Assembly (NCBI RefSeq): GCF_027579695.1
Contig: NC_083587.1
Location: 39,261,732 to 39,325,731, forward strand
Direction: 5' to 3'
Source of the DNA: Neoarius graeffei
Taxonomy: Eukaryota > Chordata > Actinopteri > Siluriformes > Ariidae
DNA length: 64,000 nucleotides
The notes below the pieces were generated by a model. It did not search any database and was not told the origin of the DNA. It saw only the letters and a program-made list of their open reading frames with translations. This document shows, one piece after another, positions 58,856 to 64,000 of the stretch (position 1 is the stretch's first letter; every line of letters starts with the position of its first letter). The translations under genes were made by a program, and so were the position numbers.

Positions 58856-59332
58856 GTACGTAGAGCTATAGATTCTACATGATAATCATAAATGTAATCA
58901 TAAAGTCGGCGTGATATTAGTCATGTATTTGCTTGTGAAAGCTTGCGGCTTTCATGTAACTGCCGCCTAGCAACGAGAGGCAAAGGGTAAAGAGGGTAGG
59001 CTATCATAGATTCTATTTGGAAGAGATCAACACAATTCTAGACTCCCAGAAGAGGAAGAGCTAGCACTAGAGAGTTCACCGGCGTTTTCATGCGCCATTT
59101 CCATTGAGTAGAACCAGGGTAGAACAGCCAGTGAACCGCAGCATGTTCTTCCGCTGACGTCACAACATGGCCGCGAGCCACGGACCCAGTTTTCTTGCGC
59201 TGTGCAATTAAAAGTTGGATATTTGCGTAACAACAGCTTCTTTTCACGTAATTATAACGGAAATCTAACATGTTTGCCATAGTATAGTTTATTTAAGAAA
59301 TTGCTTAGAGTCATGTTCGTGTCATCAGCCCT

Positions 59333-59804
59333 TTAAATGTCCATATATGGTGCTCATATGGTACTCCTGCTCAGTAACTGACAGGCAAAGAAGAGACACT
59401 ATTTGAAATGAGTTTTAACTGGGCTTTATTAAAATAATCAAGATAATAATCTGATCAAAATAAAATAATAAAAAATGATTTTCACACCGATTTTAGTGTC
59501 TCATTATATTTACATGTCTATGATTTATAGCCCATCACCAGATGTGCCAGTAAGGATTTTTCACTCCCGATCACTTCAGAGGTGCATTGGACCCCTCTTT
59601 ATGGTACCTCTGCCCATCATTCCTTCATTCATATGCTATTTAGAAGCTACTCTCTACAATCCTTCATTCAGCTGATACTTCAATTTTACAATAGACAATT
59701 TGTGTTGTCTAAAATGCTAGAATATGGTTATATCCTTTAACCTTAAGCTATTTGCCTTTTCATAAAACCTGGTGTCTGTGGTATATGTGTATGTTTTGTG
59801 ATAA
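59333..59804 (-). other. 3' untranslated region of chmp4c (likely)
   Basis: Follows the stop codon of the last chmp4c exon on the minus strand. An AATAAA on the minus strand near 59425 could be the polyadenylation signal. No other feature seen. Confidence 0.5.
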
Positions 59805-62048
59805 CTAAGAAGCCCAGGCTGCCAACATCTTCATGTCATCTTCATCCTCCACTCTTTTCTTTGTTGCTGTTGAATTAAAAAAAAAAAAATTCCATTGGTA
59901 ATGCTCTCAGCAATGCGTTCACCATGATCAAGTAAAGAACAGAGGTGCATACTTGTACGATGACTAGGTCTTGTGCTGGGCAGTTTGGATGTTGGTACAC
60001 TGGGTAGCCCGCCCATATTTTTCATACTTTCCTCTAGGTCTTCCTGCTCCAGCTCTGCCAGCTCGGCCAACAAGTCATCCTAAAGACAGACAGACAGACA
60101 GACAGGCGAAATGAAAAAGCAAAAATTATTCAAACCAATCCACAAACTTGAAGAAATAAACTCACAATTTCATCTCTTTCTTATGTATAACTGTATATTT
60201 TTTCTTCTGAAGTAAAATAAAGCTACACTCTGACATTTAAAACATTTAACAATTATTTGCCGAAGGCAAAGTGAATATTGCTGAATAATAACCAAGACAA
60301 AGTCGAGGTTATTATTCACCGATATTCACTGAGTCTGAGGCAGATAATAATTGTTTTAGTATAAATACACAGGTGATTATTTTAAAAAATCGTATTAAAA
60401 AATCATTTATTTCAACCTTCAGAAGCGGCGTGCACACGTATTCACGACGCAGCGCATTCTTGTGTCACTTATTTATACCGACTCACATAAAATACTTTGT
60501 TTTGAAATCGATAAAAAAAAAAAATCACAATTCCACCTTCTCTTTGAATAGTTTTCGACCAAACTTCATGACATCCTTAGTGTTTTCAGGAACAGCATTT
60601 TCTTTCATCATTTGTAATTCTTCCTCACTTACGGTGCCAAAGCGACTGCCCGCCATTTTGCCGAGCCGCTTGAGGTGATTATCGAGAAATTGTCCGCATT
60701 TCTTGACCAATCAGCGCACGCGATTTCCTATAAATCACCTCTGTATTTCTCATCTCATCTCATCTCATTATCTCTAGCCGCTTTATCCTTCTACAGGGTC
60801 GCAGGCAAGCTGGAGCCTATCCCAGCTGACTATGGGCGAAAGGCGGGGTACACCCTGGACAAGTCGCCAGGTCATCACAGGGCTGACACATAGACACAGA
60901 CAACCATTCACACTCACATTCACACCTACGGTCAATTTAGAGTCACCAGTTAACCTAACCTGCATGTCTTTGGACTGTGGGGGAAACCGGAACACCCGGA
61001 GGAAACCCACGCGGACACGGGGAGAACATGCAAACTCCACACAGAAAGGCCCTCGCCGGCCCCAGGGCTCGAACCCAGGACCTTCTTGCTGTGAGGCGAC
61101 AGCGCTAACCACTACACCACCGTGCCGCCCCCTCTGTATTTCTATGAAATAATATTCCTTGCCCCCTGCAGTAACAGACTGTACCCGTAATGGCAGGTTA
61201 TGATATTCGATAAGACAGCTAAAATATATCGATACCTCAACAATAAAATTATGAGGGTTGAGCAATGCATTATATGACAAGAAATAATGAACAGGCATTT
61301 TTTAGGTGTTTAAAATCTCTACTGCTCTGTTGGATTCATGCCCCGAATGTCATAAATGGTAAACAGAAAAGTGGTAACGATTTCATTCAAGCGCCGACAA
61401 ACAAGCAAACAGACAAACCAAACAAAAAAAGCTAAACCTCCAGCTCGTAGCCTATCCTTTTGTGTAATTTGATGAGATAATATGGTTATCTACTTTTAGC
61501 TTCTCCTCCAAAGGCATTTTGAGGAAAAAGAACGACATAATCCACCTAGTCTATACTCATGACTGTATTTTACATCTATATTTTTCTTCTAATCACTGAT
61601 CGGGCTGTTGTGCTCGTTCCCACAAAATTCAGAAATAAACCACATTCAGACACTTTGCTTGTTAACAGCAAATGTTATGTGGATTCCTAAATGTATTTTA
61701 AGTCTTGTCCTGTTGGTTTTTTGCACACTGCAATACTATAATTTTGACACCATTATGCCTTTGTCTTGTATTCTGTTCTACATCGCACCATGGTACCTAT
61801 ATTCTGTTCCTCTATGCAGGAATAGAGCGGGATGCGAAGAAAAATTGACTTGAATATCATACATCAATAAACCATTACATCAGTAAGCCACTGAGATTAG
61901 GAGCAACACATTTCATGACTGTTTCATTCATGGTGGTACCTCATCAAACTGATCACCGAAAGGCTGGGAAATAGCATCGCTGATTTCCTGAGCGATCTGC
62001 TGCTGCTCTGTGATGTCCTCCATGAGAGAGTCGATATTATCCATATCT
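59805..62048 (-). CDS. chmp4c: chmp4c, three C-terminal coding exons (partial gene)
   Basis: CHMP4 proteins are the main filament-forming subunits of ESCRT-III, which cuts membranes in endosome sorting, cytokinesis and membrane repair; CHMP4C also acts in the abscission checkpoint. Minus-strand exons: 61940-62048 (DMDNIDSLMEDITEQQQIAQ, ending FDE), 59959-60079 (DDLLAELAELEQEDLEESMK, then GGLPSVPTSKLP) and 59805-59866 (TKKRVEDEDDMKMLAAWAS, stop). All junctions have AG/GT signals and compatible phases. The ITEQQ-IAQEIS run and the LAAWA end favour CHMP4C over 4A or 4B; this terminal helix is the ALIX-binding segment in the family. The N-terminal helices are not in the window, so upstream exons lie to the right. 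No break is seen. Confidence 0.85.
60080..60536. repeat. Intron of chmp4c with an imperfect palindrome repeat
   Basis: A CAGA tetranucleotide run lies at 60085-60108. At about 60247-60358 two arms (aacaattatttgccg... and its partner ...cagataataattgttt) form an imperfect 110-base palindrome. The arms recall ends or regulatory parts of a dispersed element, with the coding fragment at 60537-60656 close by. Confidence 0.5.
60537..60656 (-). pseudogene. Short exon resembling DUF3504/KIAA1958-like (Crypton-derived) proteins
   Basis: The minus strand encodes MAGSRFGTVSEEELQMMKEN, then VPENTKDVMKFGRKLFKEK, and reaches a possible donor (gtggaa). The ENTK..MKFG..LFKE pattern is typical of the N-terminus of fish proteins related to KIAA1958 and Crypton recombinases. 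No further exon is visible. It lies in an intron of chmp4c in the same orientation, most likely as part of a mobile element. Confidence 0.45.
60751..61130 (-). mobile_element. tRNA-headed SINE, subfamily A, minus strand
   Basis: Complete copy with perfect target copies cctctgtatttct at 60738-60750 and 61131-61143. It lies in a chmp4c intron. Confidence 0.93.
61144..61939. other. chmp4c intron; nothing recognised
   Basis: Unremarkable AT-rich intron sequence between the SINE and the exon at 61940. Confidence 0.5.
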
Positions 62049-62211
62049 CTGAAAAACACAGAAAAAGGCTCGAAGTGAATGACCTGACTCTGGGACAATT
62101 TCCTTATAGCAACATTTTCATAGTTCACAGTGGTAAACGCATTTACATGTAGGACTGCACAATATGAACCCAAAAAATCCGATTGTACTTACAGTGCTAT
62201 GCATGGCAATT

Positions 62212-63057
62212 AGTGGTGTAGGGTTGTTTTTGTTTTGTTTTTTAAGTCGGGGAAAGCTGTTTTAATGACGTCGTCACAAATAATGCCACGAACTTTGCTG
62301 TGATGGCCCGCTGGCCCCGCCTGCTCCTGTGGTTTGTTTGTTTTGTGTTTCAGTGGGCGGTGCTGCAAACTGTCAGCATGATTGGAGACACCTGGGCCGG
62401 TGTTTCCTCGTGATAAAATCCCGCCCTTCCTCGGTCTGGGGAGCTCATCTCTCTGGCAGAGCATTTTATTGTTTCGTCTCATGCGACATGCAACACTACA
62501 CAGTCCATTCATCCATGCAGGCATTTCTCTATATTGACTTTCACACTCATCTCATCTCATTATCTCTAGCCGCTTTATCCTTCTACAGGGTCGCAGGCAA
62601 GCTGGAGCCTATCCCAGCTGACTACGGGCGAAAGGCGGGGTACACCCTGGACAAGTCGCCAGGTCATCACAGGGCTGACACATAGACACAGACAACCATT
62701 CACACTCACACCTACGCTCAATTTAGAGTCACCAGTTAACCTAACCTGCATGTCTTTGGACTGTGGGGGAAACCGGAGCACCCGGAGGAAACCCACGCGG
62801 ACACGGGGAGAACATGCAAACTCCACACAGAAAGGCCCTCGCCGGCCCCGGGGCTCGAACCCAGGACCTTCTTGCTGTGAGGCGACAGCGCTAACCACTA
62901 CACCACCGTGCCGCCCACTTTCACACTCCAAAGCGTTATTTTGTCCTTTTCCGTGATTAACGTGTATTTGTTGGTTAAAATAAATTTGCTATTTCCCCAA
63001 GACGACATATCCCTGCGTCTTGTGTTTTTTACATGGTTTTGAACCAAACCGTAACAG
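62212..63057 (+). mobile_element. Possible solo LTR (fossil) hosting a SINE
   Basis: The segment starts tgtagggttg, has a TATA-like gataaaatcc near 62412 and an aataaa near 62980, and ends accgtaaca, an LTR-like order on the plus strand. A SINE at 62549-62916 was inserted later. No matching target copy was found, so the call is tentative. Confidence 0.35.
62549..62916 (-). mobile_element. tRNA-headed SINE, subfamily A, minus strand
   Basis: Complete, with perfect target copies actttcacactc at 62537-62548 and 62917-62928. Confidence 0.93.
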
Positions 63058-64000
63058 CATAAGCAAAAGTAGACTTAAAATAATGGGCAGATACAGAAAC
63101 TACTTCTGCTTACTTTAGCTAATGCATTACAAAAACAAACATTATCAACAACATTGTGTTGATAATGTGTGCGGCACTCAAGCACACACACCATGCCAAG
63201 TCATAGCAGATACACAGAATGTGTGAACTAATTCATACCAAACGCACAGGCCGACAGTCAAGTAGCCAAGTTGCAGGGGGGCGTCATATCATTGCCATTG
63301 CTTATTATTTAATATCACTTATATTAGGTCACTGTAATGCGATCAGTAGGTATGGGGCTATCTCCGTGATTTGTGGCCTCCATGCTGGCTCTGCTAGCCG
63401 TGATTAGGATTTCCTCTCGCAGTTCAGGGTGTTCCCAGAAAAGTTGGAATTGTTGGCTTGTTTTGCAGAATTCCAGGGATTCTGACTGATGACAGCACAG
63501 GAAAAAAAAAAACATAACCACTACCGGTCATTTTGATTACATATATTGCAAGGTTTGAAGTTTAGATCATAATCCCTAAAACATACCAAGCACAGCAAGT
63601 GGTGCTGCCTTGATAACAATCACCAGTGTTACTCACTTTTAATTTTGACTGCAGGACTTCCTGCTCAAAAATATAGTCAGAGGAATTGCAACAGTTACCC
63701 TGCCTCTCGCCCATAGTCAGCTGGGATAGGCTCCAGCTTCCCTGCGACCCTGTAGAACAGGATAAGCGGCTACAGATAATGGATGGATGGATGGAATTGC
63801 CACAGTAGCTGAGCATCCCACCATACCTTTGTTAGAGTTAGCAATCTTAGCAGAGGAGGTAGGGGGAACACTGGTGCTAGCTGTTTGCTCAGAAAGCTGA
63901 AGAACCGATGCTGTTTTTCTTTTTCGGCTTTGTCGTCATTGAAACACGTTTCTGACTCCTGAACCATCAGCACCGGATCCCCATCAAGACTGCATCCTTT
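63058..64000 (-). other. Two weak exon candidates on the minus strand; otherwise no gene recognised
   Basis: After an acceptor (ctgtgctgtcatcag) at about 63491 the frame ESLEFCKTSQQFQLFWEHPE follows. Further right, near 63910-63830, the run SVLQLSEQTASTSVPPTSSA precedes a donor (gtatgg). They could be exons of the gene to the right or of a transposon. The phases were not reconciled and no family is recognised. Confidence 0.25.
63697..63792 (+). mobile_element. tRNA-headed SINE, subfamily B, 3' fragment
   Basis: Only the last 96 bases of the SINE, ending in (GGAT)n. Target copies ggaattgcaacagt (63683-63696) and ggaattgccacagt (63793-63806) show that the truncation happened at insertion. Confidence 0.9.

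Larger units (their letters stand above)
56261..59332 (+). mobile_element. Kolobok-type element K4 with a complete THAP exon, host of T12
   Basis: Ends agtgctgatgacacg and the complement of agggctgatgacacg, flanked by TTAA at 56257-56260 and 59333-59336. The plus strand carries a THAP exon at 58271-58855 with a donor (gtacgt). Two later insertions lie inside: T12 (56592-58197) in a TA run, and a fold-back MITE (58553-58762) inside the exon. No catalytic domain is seen downstream, so it is an internally deleted, non-autonomous copy. Confidence 0.75.

Noticed and set aside
60783-61298. Long open frames across SINE copies (also at 7376-8113, 24506-24886, 33752-34192, 62575-62931)
   Set aside because: The same peptide (GGVVVSAVASQQEGPGFEP) appears in every SINE copy on the SINE sense strand. 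It is a by-product of the conserved tRNA head, not a gene.

Overview
The window reads as teleost fish nuclear DNA. Evidence: two vertebrate-type spliced genes (a GIMAP/AIG1-family GTPase and chmp4c), a Rex3-type LINE tail, many Tc1 elements of fish type, and about nineteen copies of tRNA-headed SINEs. The species cannot be fixed from sequence alone. No prokaryotic features, CRISPR array, intact rRNA gene or canonical tRNA gene is seen.

Host genes are few and all on the minus strand. A GIMAP-like GTPase has its main exon at 30750-31529, a fitting first coding exon at 40573-40597 and a possible last exon at 28678-28703. The roughly 9 kb between exons 1 and 2 is filled by transposons. The C-terminal half of chmp4c (ESCRT-III) lies at 59805-62048 in three exons; its upstream exons must lie beyond the right edge.

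Everything else is layered mobile DNA. From left to right: a Tc1 split by an inverted RTE-type LINE that is itself split by a terminal-inverted-repeat element (191-4199); a BED-finger hAT with 8-bp target duplication (5306-6820); an R2/Hero-like LINE with a restriction-like endonuclease and 15-bp duplication, carrying a TTA-flanked MITE (8291-12405); a fold-back Tc1 holding a solo LTR that contains a 5S-rRNA-like segment (12482-15138); a decayed Tc1 with a TAA-flanked MITE (16585-18507); an L2-type LINE (about 18550-23540) carrying a solo LTR with a tRNA-like end, two Tc1 copies and a second SINE family; Kolobok-type THAP elements at TTAA sites (25292-25972, 37809-38978, 39203-39808, 56261-59332); a hAT (31677-32874); an RTE LINE holding a SINE and two Koloboks (37063-40102); a Gypsy-type gag remnant (45530-46600); nested Tc1 copies (46925-49746 and 50568-51785); an L2 endonuclease fragment; a Penelope-like element with an open RT plus GIY-YIG frame (51786-53860); and a full-length Tc1 with an uninterrupted 358-residue transposase (56592-58197).

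Target-site duplications can be read directly for many insertions. In several cases the host element's reading frame resumes exactly after the duplication, which gives a relative order of insertion. The most unusual items are the two solo LTRs with Pol III gene-like segments, the Kolobok family, the intact Tc1, the fold-back Tc1 and the apparent sharing of 3' ends between one SINE subfamily and Rex3.
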